Source: Prevotella heparinolytica | Lineage (GTDB): Bacteria; Bacteroidota; Bacteroidia; Bacteroidales; Bacteroidaceae | Assembly (NCBI RefSeq): GCF_004342845.1 | Contig: NZ_SLXB01000002.1 | Location: 1 to 64,000, forward strand | Length of the DNA stretch: 64,000 nucleotides | Direction of reading: 5' to 3' | Shown: positions 45,070-53,233 of the stretch, in pieces | How the letters are laid out: every line of letters starts with the position of its first letter | How positions within the stretch are numbered: the first letter of the stretch is position 1 | Notes under the pieces: generated by a model | What the model was told of the DNA's origin: nothing | Database searches by the model: none | The model's input: only the letters and a program-made list of their open reading frames with translations | Translations under genes and position numbers: made by a program

Positions 45070-45079
45070 CCACTAAAAA
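45070..45079 (+). promoter_or_regulatory. Leader motif CCACTAAAAA before traN
   Basis: Plus-strand copy in the 75-bp traM-traN gap, 47 nt before the traN start. Confidence 0.4.
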
Positions 45080-45126
45080 TCCAACAAATACTCAATAAAC
45101 AATCATTAAAAATCAATCCAATTCGT

Positions 45127-46062
45127 ATGAAATCAATTCTTTGGGTATGCGCTCTTATCGGGTGCATCATGACGGCGCAAGCACAGCAAGCCGACACGCT
45201 TTCTTCTCCTTCCAAAGGAGATTATTTTGAAGGGCTGACACGCCCGCTCACCTTTAACCGGATGATACCGCCGTATGCGCTGGAGGTTACGTTCTCCAAA
45301 ACCGTGCATATCATCTTCCCGGCAGCGATTCGCTACGTAGATTTGGGTTCCGCCGATTTGTTGGCCGCCAAAGCCGACGGGGCGGAAAACGTACTGCGGG
45401 TGAAGGCCGCGCTTCGGGATTTTTCCCGTGAGAGTAATCTGGCGGTGATTACCGAAGACGGAGCCTATTACACGTTCAACGTGAAGTATGCCGACGAACC
45501 GGTCAAGTTAAGCATCGAGATGGCCGACTTTATCCGTGATGGCGAAGCGGTGAACCGCCCGAACAATGCGATGGATATTTACCTGAAGGAGTTGGGTAGC
45601 GAATCGCCCTTGCTCGTCAGGTTGATTATGCAATCCATTTACAAGAACAACAGGCGTGAGATAAAACATATCGGGAGTAAACGCTTTGGTATCCAATTTA
45701 CATTGAAAGGAATTTACACGCACAACGGATTGCTCTATTTCCATACGCAACTGAAAAATGCCTCCCATGTGCCATTCGATGTAGATTACATCACGTTCAA
45801 AATCATCGACAAAAAGGTTGCCAAGCGCACCGCTATTCAGGAACAGGTCATTACCCCGCTCAGGGCGTATAACCATCTGATGTGTGCCGGAGGAAAGAAA
45901 ACGGAGCGAACCGTTTTTACACTGCCGAAGTTTACTATTCCCGACGATAAGCATCTTGTGGTCGAGTTGCACGAAAAAGACGGTGGACGCCATCAGTCGT
46001 TTACCGTAGAGAATGCCGATCTTGTGAGAGCCCGTGTAATCAGTGAACTAAAAGTGAAGTAA
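45127..46062 (+). CDS. traN: TraN, VirB9-like protein (DUF4138)
   Basis: 311 residues. Signal peptide MKSILWVCALIGCIMTAQA, then TFSKTVHIIFPAAIRYVDLGS and a C-terminal beta-rich domain (TLKGIYTHNGLLYFHTQLKNAS). It matches TraN (DUF4138), the VirB9-type periplasmic/outer-membrane partner of TraM. Confidence 0.92.
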   Translation: MKSILWVCALIGCIMTAQAQQADTLSSPSKGDYFEGLTRPLTFNRMIPPYALEVTFSKTVHIIFPAAIRYVDLGSADLLAAKADGAENVLRVKAALRDFSRESNLAVITEDGAYYTFNVKYADEPVKLSIEMADFIRDGEAVNRPNNAMDIYLKELGSESPLLVRLIMQSIYKNNRREIKHIGSKRFGIQFTLKGIYTHNGLLYFHTQLKNASHVPFDVDYITFKIIDKKVAKRTAIQEQVITPLRAYNHLMCAGGKKTERTVFTLPKFTIPDDKHLVVELHEKDGGRHQSFTVENADLVRARVISELKVK

Positions 46063-46066
46063 GTCT

Positions 46067-46651
46067 ATGAAACAGTTGGTATTTATGTTCTCAGTTCTGT
46101 GGACGTTGTTTTCCACGAATCAGGCTTACGCCCAGCGCTGCCTGCTCGGTATGCAGGGCATACGGATAACGGGAGGAATGGTAGACGGTATGCATCGTCC
46201 GGATAGCAGGAATAAGTTGGGATATTCTTTCGGACTGTCGATGTCCACATATTCTAAAGGTGGCCATCAGTGGGTCTTTGGCGCAGAGTACCTGAACAAG
46301 TATTATCCGTACAGAGCGAATCGAATCCCCGTCAGCCAGTTCACAGGAGAAGGCGGTTACTACCTGAATTTTCTTTCTACGCCCGGTAAGACGCTGCTGT
46401 TTTCGCTCGGAGCATCCGCTCTTGCCGGATACGAAACAAGCAATTGGGGTGAAAAGACGCTTTTCGACGGGGCTACTCTTCGGAACAAAGACGGCTTTGT
46501 CTATGGCGGGGCACTCACCCTTGAAATGGAGACGTATTTGTCCGACCGTATCGTGCTGCTTCTGACTGCCCGCGAACGGATGCTGTGGGGCACATCTACC
46601 GGACGGTTTCATGCGCAATTCGGAGCAAAACTGAAATGGATGATACACTAA
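46067..46651 (+). CDS. traO: TraO, outer-membrane-type transfer protein
   Basis: 194 residues. Signal peptide ending QAYAQ, then repeated amphipathic strands (LGYSFGLSMSTY, WVFGAEYLNKYYPY, TLLFSLGASALAGYE) and a C-terminal strand, suggesting a small beta-barrel. It matches TraO of Bacteroides conjugative transposons. 4 bp after traN. Confidence 0.9.
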   Translation: MKQLVFMFSVLWTLFSTNQAYAQRCLLGMQGIRITGGMVDGMHRPDSRNKLGYSFGLSMSTYSKGGHQWVFGAEYLNKYYPYRANRIPVSQFTGEGGYYLNFLSTPGKTLLFSLGASALAGYETSNWGEKTLFDGATLRNKDGFVYGGALTLEMETYLSDRIVLLLTARERMLWGTSTGRFHAQFGAKLKWMIH

Positions 46652-46670
46652 AAAGAGAAAGGAGGATACA

Positions 46671-47135
46671 ATGAAACGAAATATATTAAACGCAATTTGG
46701 GTGACGGGGCTGCTTGCCCTCGCCGTGTTTTGCCTGTCTGCTTGTAATTACGAGTTGGATATTCAGCAGGCGTACCCGTTCACCGTCGAAACGATGCCGG
46801 TTCCCAAACAAATCAAACAGGGTGAAACCGTGGAAGTGCGCTGTACCCTCGTTTCGGAAGGCAATTTTTCCGGAACGCGCTATACAATGCGGTTTTTTCA
46901 AACGGAGGGGAAAGGCGTTTTGCGGATCGGACGTGGGGTTGCTCTCAAACCCAATGACCGTTATCCGGTGGGTAAAGGAGACTTCCGCCTCTACTATACC
47001 TCACGAAGCAAAGAGCGGCAGTCGCTCGAAATCGTCTTCGAGGACAATCATGGACAATCGCAAACAATCGTTCTGAAATTCAATCACAAAGAATCGGACG
47101 AGGATAAAGAGCGAGAAGCCGGTTACCGCACCTGA
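46671..47135 (+). CDS. traQ: TraQ, DUF3872 lipoprotein
   Basis: 154 residues. Lipobox LSAC at about residues 22-25, then a beta-sandwich-like domain (YPFTVETMPVPKQIKQGETVEVRCTL..., then FRLYYTSRSKERQSLEIVFED). It matches DUF3872/TraQ. TraP (the primase gene usually between traO and traQ) is absent; another primase-like gene is at 10148. A weak GC-rich hairpin (about 47169-47202) follows. Confidence 0.9.
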   Translation: MKRNILNAIWVTGLLALAVFCLSACNYELDIQQAYPFTVETMPVPKQIKQGETVEVRCTLVSEGNFSGTRYTMRFFQTEGKGVLRIGRGVALKPNDRYPVGKGDFRLYYTSRSKERQSLEIVFEDNHGQSQTIVLKFNHKESDEDKEREAGYRT

Positions 47136-47216
47136 CCGCTCCAATAATTCCTTTTTTGTTCTTAATCAATCGAAGGCGCCCGTCCGAGAGGATAGGCGCT
47201 TTCCGTTTTCCGTTTT

Positions 47217-48122
47217 TCAGATCGACCACAATTCATTTGATGCCCAACCGGAAGGAAATCCCATAGCCGCCAAATCTACGGTTGGATATTCATCACACAG
47301 TGCTTTCAAGTTCGAAGTAAAACGGTTATTCGGATTTATCGAAATCAAAATATACCTGATCATGGCTAATTTATAATATGTACGGCCGGTGTCGACGCCA
47401 GCCGTATCAATCCATGGATAAACGGGACGTCCCAGTATTTTGGGTTTGTTGGGAAGTAACCGATTCCATAAGCGGTTATGATGACAACAAATATTGCGAA
47501 TTCCGGAGAGGCTTTGCAACCATGAAGAAAAAACGTCGGGAGGCAATCCGAAATCTTTAGCAATCGTTTTTTTCAGAGATTTCTTCCCAATATTCATATA
47601 AAGGTTTGATAGAACTCCTAACGGTAAAACTTCAACGAGCATCCATACCGGCCGGTTATCATCGGTATAACTCTCTTTGAAATGTTCGATGAAATCTTCT
47701 TTTGATGAATCCCATTCTTTCAGAATAAGCTCTTTGCTCTTTTCAAAACGTTTTTTATCACTAAAAAAGCGTTCCTCTAGAAACCATGACACACTTCCGA
47801 GTCCTTCTACTCCATTACGAACAATAGATGCGCGGACGGCTATTTCGATTTTTTCAATTTGAGAAAAGATCAATAAACGGAGTTTGCGGTCAAATCGATA
47901 CATATTAAGCGCATCGGTGAATGATGTTCCATTTTTGTATCTATGATCCGTTTTAGGCTCTTTTAATAAAGGGTAGAAATAAGCACTCAACCTGAAATAA
48001 CCGATAGAACGTAAATATTTTTCGGCTTTTGCTTCATCCTTTAAGAGTAATCCACGACTTTTTAACCGTTTGATTTGCTCATGAACCGATAAAGGAGGCT
48101 TGGCATAAGGTTTCTTTATCAT
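47217..48122 (-). CDS. Abi_2 (AbiD/AbiF-like) abortive-infection protein
   Basis: About 301 residues from the ATG at 48122 (MIKKPYAKPPLSVHEQIKRLKSRGLLL). The longer frame to 48263 passes through the promoter and is rejected. Family features: YLRSIGYFRLSAYFYPL near residue 45 and the HEPN-type RNICCHHNRLWNR near residue 225, in which Arg and His would form an RNase active site. Abi_2 proteins stop phage growth in lactococci, so this is likely a defence gene carried by the ICE, just after the tra operon and opposite in direction. Confidence 0.88.
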   Translation of the reverse strand: MIKKPYAKPPLSVHEQIKRLKSRGLLLKDEAKAEKYLRSIGYFRLSAYFYPLLKEPKTDHRYKNGTSFTDALNMYRFDRKLRLLIFSQIEKIEIAVRASIVRNGVEGLGSVSWFLEERFFSDKKRFEKSKELILKEWDSSKEDFIEHFKESYTDDNRPVWMLVEVLPLGVLSNLYMNIGKKSLKKTIAKDFGLPPDVFSSWLQSLSGIRNICCHHNRLWNRLLPNKPKILGRPVYPWIDTAGVDTGRTYYKLAMIRYILISINPNNRFTSNLKALCDEYPTVDLAAMGFPSGWASNELWSI

Positions 48123-48193
48123 AGGACTGTAAAAATAAAACGACCTGCCCATTTGAGCATCGCAATGAGAGGCTTGGCAGGTTCTACACAGCG

Positions 48194-48201
48194 CAAAGAT
48201 A
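48194..48201 (-). promoter_or_regulatory. -7 box TATCTTTG of the Abi_2 gene
   Basis: Minus-strand TAnnTTTG exact match about 70 bp before the chosen start; decides against the start at 48263. Confidence 0.6.
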
Positions 48202-48263
48202 TGTTTTTTCTCTATAAACAACAAATTGTTTCGAAAATATTTTTCGGCAGGGAAAAAGATCAT

Positions 48264-48731
48264 TTATTCGTTGCCTCTGCCGAAACGCTTATCTACCTCT
48301 TCGCTGATGGCTCTGCGAAAGCTCAGAGGATCGGCGATGTAACGATAGGTATTGGTAGCGCCTCCGGTAGTTACGACCACCGTTCCGAAGTTGAAAATTC
48401 GTCCCCAGAACGATTCTCCGAAAGCGATGGCCTCGGCTTTGTTCAGTTGCAATTCGACAACGCTGCGACGAATCAAGCCTAATTTGAAAATCACCCGTTT
48501 GTTGGTTACGACGTATTCGGCATAGCGCCGGCCAAGGTAGTTGTTGATAATCCCCCATAGGGCTATAGCGATCAGCACATAACCCGGAATCTTGATGTAG
48601 AGTGATGAAAAGGATATCAACAGAAGTCCGAACAACAGGAATTTCATCGGATAAACAAAAAACCACCAATGCACTTGGGCTTTGTATGTAACAGTTTCAC
48701 CCGTCAGCAATGTTTTGTCTATGTAGCTCAT
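48264..48731 (-). CDS. Bacterial PH-domain membrane protein
   Basis: 155 residues. Two close N-terminal membrane segments (WWFFVYPMKFLLFGLLLISFSSLY and GYVLIAIALWGIINNYL), then a bacterial PH domain (RYAEYVVTNKRVIFKLGLIRRSVVELQLNKAEAI, GTVVVTTGGATNTYRYI). Function of the family is unknown. It has its own promoter. Confidence 0.85.
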   Translation of the reverse strand: MSYIDKTLLTGETVTYKAQVHWWFFVYPMKFLLFGLLLISFSSLYIKIPGYVLIAIALWGIINNYLGRRYAEYVVTNKRVIFKLGLIRRSVVELQLNKAEAIAFGESFWGRIFNFGTVVVTTGGATNTYRYIADPLSFRRAISEEVDKRFGRGNE

Positions 48732-48772
48732 AACTAATTACAAGTTTACCGTATCAATGAACTTATAGCGTC

Positions 48773-48780
48773 CAAAGATA
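48773..48780 (-). promoter_or_regulatory. -7 box TATCTTTG of the PH-domain gene
   Basis: Minus-strand exact match about 41 bp before the start codon at 48731. Confidence 0.6.
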
Positions 48781-48825
48781 CGGGTTCGGTACGTTTTTAC
48801 CCAATGAATTGTAATGTTTCTTTAT

Positions 48826-49341
48826 CTATTCTCTTCTTTTCGTCGCAACGACCCGGGCGACCATCTGCCATGTTCCGTTTTCATTTTGTTGCTCTTTGCG
48901 CCAATGAAAAGCGGTGGCAGTCATATCGGAAAAAACATATCTCATTCTGCCGGTCGTGTTTTCGGTCAATACGATGTCATCCCCCGTTTTACGGGCTGTC
49001 AACCGGATGGCTTCGCCCGTACAACCGTAGAAAATATCCCATGCCGAAGTCTTCGGGTTGAAAATGCGGAGTGTGGTTCCGTATTCGGCATCCGGCTGTT
49101 TGTTTATCAACCTCTCGGAACGCGACGGGACGATGAACAAGTCCTGAATGGCAGTCCCGTCCAAAACCCAAGAGAATATCCATTCGCCTTTTACCCGTCT
49201 GGGTGTTGCGTCGTACAAACGGTCTGTCCATTCGATCTCCCATTCTCCCACCAAAGAACCGAAGAAATCGAGCTCTTCGGGGATTCGTTCACTTCTTTTT
49301 TCGCTGCAGAGAGCAGTGCTAAATTCTTTTATCAGATTCAT
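48826..49341 (-). CDS. DUF1579-like protein
   Basis: About 171 residues from the ATG at 49341 (MNLIKEFSTALC); the longer frame to 49401 would overlap the upstream gene. The sequence DFFGSLVGEWEIEWTDRLYD, then GEWIFSWVLDGTAIQDLFIVPSR and WDIFYGCTGEAIRLTARKTGDD looks like the lipocalin-like DUF1579 group of small-molecule binders. Last gene of a four-gene leftward operon with two methyltransferase-type genes. Family assignment is tentative. Confidence 0.6.
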   Translation of the reverse strand: MNLIKEFSTALCSEKRSERIPEELDFFGSLVGEWEIEWTDRLYDATPRRVKGEWIFSWVLDGTAIQDLFIVPSRSERLINKQPDAEYGTTLRIFNPKTSAWDIFYGCTGEAIRLTARKTGDDIVLTENTTGRMRYVFSDMTATAFHWRKEQQNENGTWQMVARVVATKRRE

Positions 49342-49381
49342 TTCGATAATGATTTGGAGGCAATCGGAGTAGGTCAAGTAT

Positions 49382-49996
49382 TCATTTATGCCCGATAACA
49401 CAGATACGATTGCCCTGCGTAAATACGGAGGTCTGTGTAAACCCTGCTTTCGTCATGTTCTCAACGATTTCGTCCGGGGTATAAATTTTCATATCCAAGA
49501 GTGAAATCCATCGCTCGTTTCCTGCCTCGGAAGCCATTTCGTTGCAGACGGCAAACCTGCCGCCCGGCTTGAGCACACGCCTTACTTCTTTGAAATCTTC
49601 GACGATGTCCGGCCAGAAATAGATGGTTTCAAAAGCTGTTGCAAGATCGAAAGTCGCAGATTCATAAGGAAGGGATGAGACCAAGGCCTTCATGATTTCC
49701 GCCCGGCCGTCTCGGACAGCTTTCCTGTTCCTGGCAACGGATTTTGCCACGCTCTGCGCCGAGTAGTCCGCTCCGCATACTTTTCCTTTCGTCCTTGTCA
49801 GAAAGTTGGCGATGTTTTGCCCGCCGCCGCAACCGATGTCGAGAATATCCTCCTCACCGGACGGTCGGATACATTCGTCGATGCACCAGAGAGCCATTTT
49901 ATTATGGCCGTAGTTCATCCCCGCAAGCATCATTTTTCCCCAGAAATTGTTTTCAGGTCTGCGGCAATTGCTTATGAACTTCTTGAACAGTCTCAT
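49382..49996 (-). CDS. Class I SAM-dependent methyltransferase
   Basis: 204 residues. SAM motif I DILDIGCGGGQNIANFL near residues 53-70, then AEIMKALVSSLPYESATFDLATAFETIYFWPD and VRRVLKPGGRFAVCNE. It methylates an unknown small molecule. The upstream ICMT-like gene ends 15 bp away, so they belong to one operon. Confidence 0.9.
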   Translation of the reverse strand: MRLFKKFISNCRRPENNFWGKMMLAGMNYGHNKMALWCIDECIRPSGEEDILDIGCGGGQNIANFLTRTKGKVCGADYSAQSVAKSVARNRKAVRDGRAEIMKALVSSLPYESATFDLATAFETIYFWPDIVEDFKEVRRVLKPGGRFAVCNEMASEAGNERWISLLDMKIYTPDEIVENMTKAGFTQTSVFTQGNRICVIGHK

Positions 49997-50010
49997 CTTC
50001 TATTCAGCAG

Positions 50011-50583
50011 CTAAAAGAACAAGAAATAACGAGGAGTCTTGGCCTTGTATTCCCGGTATTCCTCTCCGTAGGTCTCCTCACAATAGCGTTCTTCTCCCAA
50101 TATGAGGAAATGCGTGGCAATGATGAAGGGTATCATGACGAGTAGCATCCACAACGAGGCGGAAGCGATACAAACGCCGAACATTCCCGTAAAAAAGAAA
50201 AAGTACATCGGATTGCGCGACCAACGATAGACTCCTCCTTTGATGGTCTTTCCGGCAGGAGTTGCCACATAGTTGTGAAAAGCCCGGACAAAGAGCACCA
50301 GCGAAAGCACGTAAACCGCCATTCCCGCAAGAAACCATGCCGTACCGAACTTGAACGGGACGAAAACGGAAAGCACCAATATGGCAATTTGCAGGATTGT
50401 ACTGACAGAGGCGTTCGCCTTGTCTTTGGCCGTGTACCACGAGGTGTCCACCGCACGCTTTCCTCCCTCACGGAAGATTGCCATATATATAAACTGTATC
50501 AGCACCATGCCGAACGAAGGTATCCATGCGTTCAGCCATCCGGCTTGCAACGTTGTGAAAAATGAAAAATCACTCATAGTCAT
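50011..50583 (-). CDS. Isoprenylcysteine/phospholipid methyltransferase-like membrane protein
   Basis: 190 residues with about five membrane helices. The C-terminal part carries the ICMT/PEMT features GVYRWSRNPMYFFFFTGMFG and EERYCEETYGEEYREYKAKTPRYF, which bind SAM in this family. The substrate is unknown, probably a lipid-soluble compound. Start at 50583 or 50577. Overlaps the upstream gene by 14 bp. Confidence 0.88.
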   Translation of the reverse strand: MTMSDFSFFTTLQAGWLNAWIPSFGMVLIQFIYMAIFREGGKRAVDTSWYTAKDKANASVSTILQIAILVLSVFVPFKFGTAWFLAGMAVYVLSLVLFVRAFHNYVATPAGKTIKGGVYRWSRNPMYFFFFTGMFGVCIASASLWMLLVMIPFIIATHFLILGEERYCEETYGEEYREYKAKTPRYFLFF

Positions 50584-51223
50584 CGGGGATGATATTGTTT
50601 TTTAATGTGATCAGCGATACGGCAAAAATCAGGGTATACACCAGATTGTTCCATCCGCCCGCTATCAACAGAAGAAACGGTTGCGGCAGCGTTTTCCAAA
50701 GGAAATTGAACCAGATGGTGATCAACGGTGTTGCGAAAACTATCCAACGAGGAAAAGAAGTCTGCTTTTGCAGCACCAATACAGAAAAGAGCAACCATCC
50801 GATTCCCATTAAGAAAAAAGAAAAACCGCCCAACCAGCCGGCATAGGAGAGAAAATGGTCGATGATTTCGGGATGTCCCTGCGACGATACGATGCCGAAA
50901 GCCGGGAAGAAGGCATGATAAGCACCTCCGACAATTATACTTACGGATAGGGAAGCAAGCATCCAGCAGGCTGTTTTTCGTCGCGCTTTCTTAACCCTGA
51001 GAAACAAATGGTAGAATCCGATGATGTACAGAACCGCCGCCAACGGGCCTATTATCCCTCCGGCAATGAGACGCTCCAAGGGCACTGTGCCCATAGAAAG
51101 CAGCAGATCTTTTTCCCGATCGGGAATGGGTTGTGTCGTAAAATACAGCAACATGTCGCCGGTATACATCAGTAGGCTACCTGCCACTCCCACATACCCT
51201 GTCAATCTGAGTTTTTTATCCAT
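50570..51223 (-). CDS. Six-helix membrane protein
   Basis: 217 residues with about six membrane helices and short loops (TGYVGVAGSLLMYTGDMLLYF, PLAAVLYIIGFYHLFL, GFSFFLMGIGWLLFSVLVL, LVYTLIFAVSLITL). It resembles DUF6796-type uncharacterised proteins. First gene of the operon with the two methyltransferase-like genes and the DUF1579-like protein; the operon may modify or export a small molecule (inference). Confidence 0.75.
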   Translation of the reverse strand: MDKKLRLTGYVGVAGSLLMYTGDMLLYFTTQPIPDREKDLLLSMGTVPLERLIAGGIIGPLAAVLYIIGFYHLFLRVKKARRKTACWMLASLSVSIIVGGAYHAFFPAFGIVSSQGHPEIIDHFLSYAGWLGGFSFFLMGIGWLLFSVLVLQKQTSFPRWIVFATPLITIWFNFLWKTLPQPFLLLIAGGWNNLVYTLIFAVSLITLKNNIIPDDYE

Positions 51224-51248
51224 ACCTTTTTCTTATTATTTGAGTTTA

Positions 51249-51279
51249 CAAAAATATACAAGTAGAATATCGTTTGCAA
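51249..51279 (-). promoter_or_regulatory. Promoter of the membrane-protein/methyltransferase operon
   Basis: Minus strand: TTG (51277-51279), a 20-bp spacer and TATTTTTG (51249-51256), 25 bp before the start at 51223. Confidence 0.65.
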
Positions 51280-51388
51280 TCGCCAATAGTGGCTATTTTC
51301 ACAGTCCGGAATCCCTATTTCTTAGGGTTTGTCGATTCGTCAGTAACCGGCAAATCACCGTTAATTTTCTTTTTCAATCGGTCTTTTT

Positions 51389-51453
51389 GCTACTTTTTGT
51401 ACCGCTTCAGGCTCACCGACAAAAAGTAGCGGGCGACAAAAATGCCGCCCGCT
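51389..51453 (-). terminator. Two overlapping hairpins
   Basis: GCTACTTTTTGT / ACAAAAAGTAGC (51389-51430, perfect 12-bp stem) and AGCGGGCG / CGCCCGCT (51428-51453). On the minus strand the second forms first and is followed by ACTTTTTG, a good terminator for the genes at 51462-51939. The shared bases mean that the two stems compete at their joint. Confidence 0.75.
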
Positions 51454-51461
51454 GTTCTTCT

Positions 51462-51680
51462 TTACTTCAACTGCACTATCTCACCTATCCGCTTTTCAGG
51501 ATGGATGTCGAATGCCCAATTTACCTCTTCATCGGGCAAGGTGCTGTAGATGTTCCTTCCCATTACGAGTCCGCAATCTTGCAGGACTTTTTGCCGTGCT
51601 TCCTCTCTGCTCTCGGCAAGCACTTCAAACACACCTTCAAAGATATATTGTGTCCGTATTCTGTAAATTTGCTTCTTCAT
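51462..51680 (-). CDS. Hypothetical protein, 72 aa
   Basis: Starts at the ATG at 51680 (MKKQIYRIRTQYIFEGVFEVLAES); a start at 51695 would overlap the upstream gene. The pattern YIFEGVFEVLAESREEARQKV resembles small domains found in ICE right-end proteins. Function not known. A strong terminator follows. Confidence 0.65.
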   Translation of the reverse strand: MKKQIYRIRTQYIFEGVFEVLAESREEARQKVLQDCGLVMGRNIYSTLPDEEVNWAFDIHPEKRIGEIVQLK

Positions 51681-51684
51681 ATCC

Positions 51685-51939
51685 TTAAAATTCAACCTTT
51701 AATAATCTGTTTGGCATCGGCTCACCATTGGACGGTCTGCGATGTGTAAGCCAAAAGTGATGTGCGCCGTAACCATAGGCGAAGAATTCGTCAAGTTTTG
51801 TTTCTTCGGCTATCTGCCTTATAGAGGTTCTCAATTCCTCCTCATTGGCGGATAGGGCTACGGCGTTGATAACTCTTATAAGGATGTGAGGTATCTCATC
51901 CGCCCAATTACATACGATGCTTTCTATTTCTGCTTTCAT
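51685..51939 (-). CDS. Hypothetical protein, 84 aa
   Basis: A small helical protein (EIESIVCNWADEIPHILIRVINAVAL, LRTSIRQIAEETKLDEFF, then YGYGAHHFWLTHRRPS). Not recognised. Next to the 72-aa gene (4 bp) and in the same direction as the 330-aa ICE protein; probably one operon. Confidence 0.65.
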   Translation of the reverse strand: MKAEIESIVCNWADEIPHILIRVINAVALSANEEELRTSIRQIAEETKLDEFFAYGYGAHHFWLTHRRPSNGEPMPNRLLKVEF

Positions 51940-51956
51940 ATCTGTTGCGTTTGGTA

Positions 51957-51976
51957 GGGCAGAGCAAGCCCTGCCC
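51957..51976. terminator. Weak hairpin after the 330-aa gene
   Basis: GGGCAG / CTGCCC with an 8-nt loop, directly after the stop at 51985. No T-run; an intergenic structure of uncertain function. Confidence 0.3.
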
Positions 51977-51984
51977 CTTGTTAT

Positions 51985-52977
51985 TTAATTCAATCCGAAA
52001 TAATGGATTAATCGTTCTTCCTGCGACTTCGGGAATATCCACCCTGCCGACTTCTTGCCGTTATGTGTCAATCGGCTGTTGAAGCGTCCGCCCATTGCTT
52101 TAAGCTCCTCTTTGATTGCCCGTGTTTCCCCGAAAACGGCTACGGCTTTTTCGGAATACTCTACAAGCGTGTAATTCCCATCTGTTTGCTCAGACTGTTT
52201 GTCGGGATGTGTCGCTATGGCATTGCCAAGCCGTATGTTTTCTTCTTTCCCTGCCGTGTAAGCTAAATCCTTAATTGTCTGCTCCCGACTGTACACGGGT
52301 ATTTTCTCGATTATCCAACCGCTGTATTTGCTTCTACCCAGATAGTATCCTGCTCCCATCGAATATTTTTCCCGATGCTCGTATTTTTCGTTCTTTTCGC
52401 TCAAATAGGCAGTCCCTTCAAAGTGGGATGCGTATTTCCTCATTTCGGAGAACAGGTCTCTTTTATGTTTGGAAAAGCCTAAAATAACGGTTCGAATGAT
52501 GCGACTTGCGTGATAATCCGTATATGGATCACTCTCATCCTGCATCTGACGTGCTACGATAACCGCCTGTGCATCTTCGGGGAAAATCCGTATTAAACGT
52601 TCTCTCCCGACTTGTTCGACTTTCTCGGCTCGTATTCGTTCCCGTTGGGCTTCTTCATCTTCTGCCTGTTTCTTTTGCTGTGCTTCCTGAAGGAGCATCG
52701 CCACTTCGAAGCTGTCCATAAACTGCGGATTTTCGCTGTCGTAATAAAAGCCGATGCCGAATTTCTCTTTCAAGGGTCTGATGATGTTTGCTGTATTAAA
52801 CTCTTTCGTTCGGAGGTTAATCAACTTGTAGGTAATACCCCAATCGTTTTTGGATACTTCGTAAACAACATATTTGTCGCAACTGTATCCCTCCATTTGG
52901 ATAATCTGATTTACTTCCACTACCTGCTCGGCTCTGTCAATCTGCTTGTTTGCACCTAATAAAAATACTTTGTTCAT
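51985..52977 (-). CDS. Conserved ICE protein, 330 aa
   Basis: Not assigned to a named family. The N-terminus (MNKVFLLGANKQIDRAEQVVEV) is followed by a charged coiled coil near residues 92-125 (QEAQQKKQAEDEEAQRERI). The C-terminal 60 residues (YTLVEYSEKAVAVFGETRAIKEELKAMGGRFN...GWIFPKSQEERL) form a small domain I have seen as a recurring end-piece in mobile-element proteins. Cytoplasmic. Typical of the right arm of Bacteroidales ICEs. Confidence 0.65.
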   Translation of the reverse strand: MNKVFLLGANKQIDRAEQVVEVNQIIQMEGYSCDKYVVYEVSKNDWGITYKLINLRTKEFNTANIIRPLKEKFGIGFYYDSENPQFMDSFEVAMLLQEAQQKKQAEDEEAQRERIRAEKVEQVGRERLIRIFPEDAQAVIVARQMQDESDPYTDYHASRIIRTVILGFSKHKRDLFSEMRKYASHFEGTAYLSEKNEKYEHREKYSMGAGYYLGRSKYSGWIIEKIPVYSREQTIKDLAYTAGKEENIRLGNAIATHPDKQSEQTDGNYTLVEYSEKAVAVFGETRAIKEELKAMGGRFNSRLTHNGKKSAGWIFPKSQEERLIHYFGLN

Positions 52978-52996
52978 AATTTTGAATTTTATAAAG

Positions 52997-53233
52997 TTAT
53001 AGAAATGTCAGTAGGGCGAGAAGAACGAGAATAACGGTGAGCAACCCCACCAACAAGGAGATAATACCCCGAAGAATATGTATCAGTAGATACCAGTCCG
53101 CCAACACCCAGAGAAAGCCTGTACCCCAAACGAAGTACCCCAAAACTACAAGAGTGATTTTCCCTGCTGATTTTATGCTAATTGGAAGGTAGGCTGTCGT
53201 TCGATGTTTCCTGTTTTTTTCGATGCTTCTCAT
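52997..53233 (-). CDS. Small two-helix membrane protein, 78 aa
   Basis: Starts at the ATG at 53233 (MRSIEKNRKHRTTAYLPIS); the longer frame to 53386 has no membrane-protein character and is doubtful. Two membrane helices (ITLVVLGYFVWGTGFLWVLADWYLL and GIISLLVGLLTVILVLLALLTFL). 19 bp before the 330-aa gene. Function unknown. Confidence 0.55.
   Translation of the reverse strand: MRSIEKNRKHRTTAYLPISIKSAGKITLVVLGYFVWGTGFLWVLADWYLLIHILRGIISLLVGLLTVILVLLALLTFL

Noticed and set aside
48123..48263. N-terminal extension of the Abi_2 protein
   Set aside because: It includes the promoter and is Cys/Phe-rich without family similarity.
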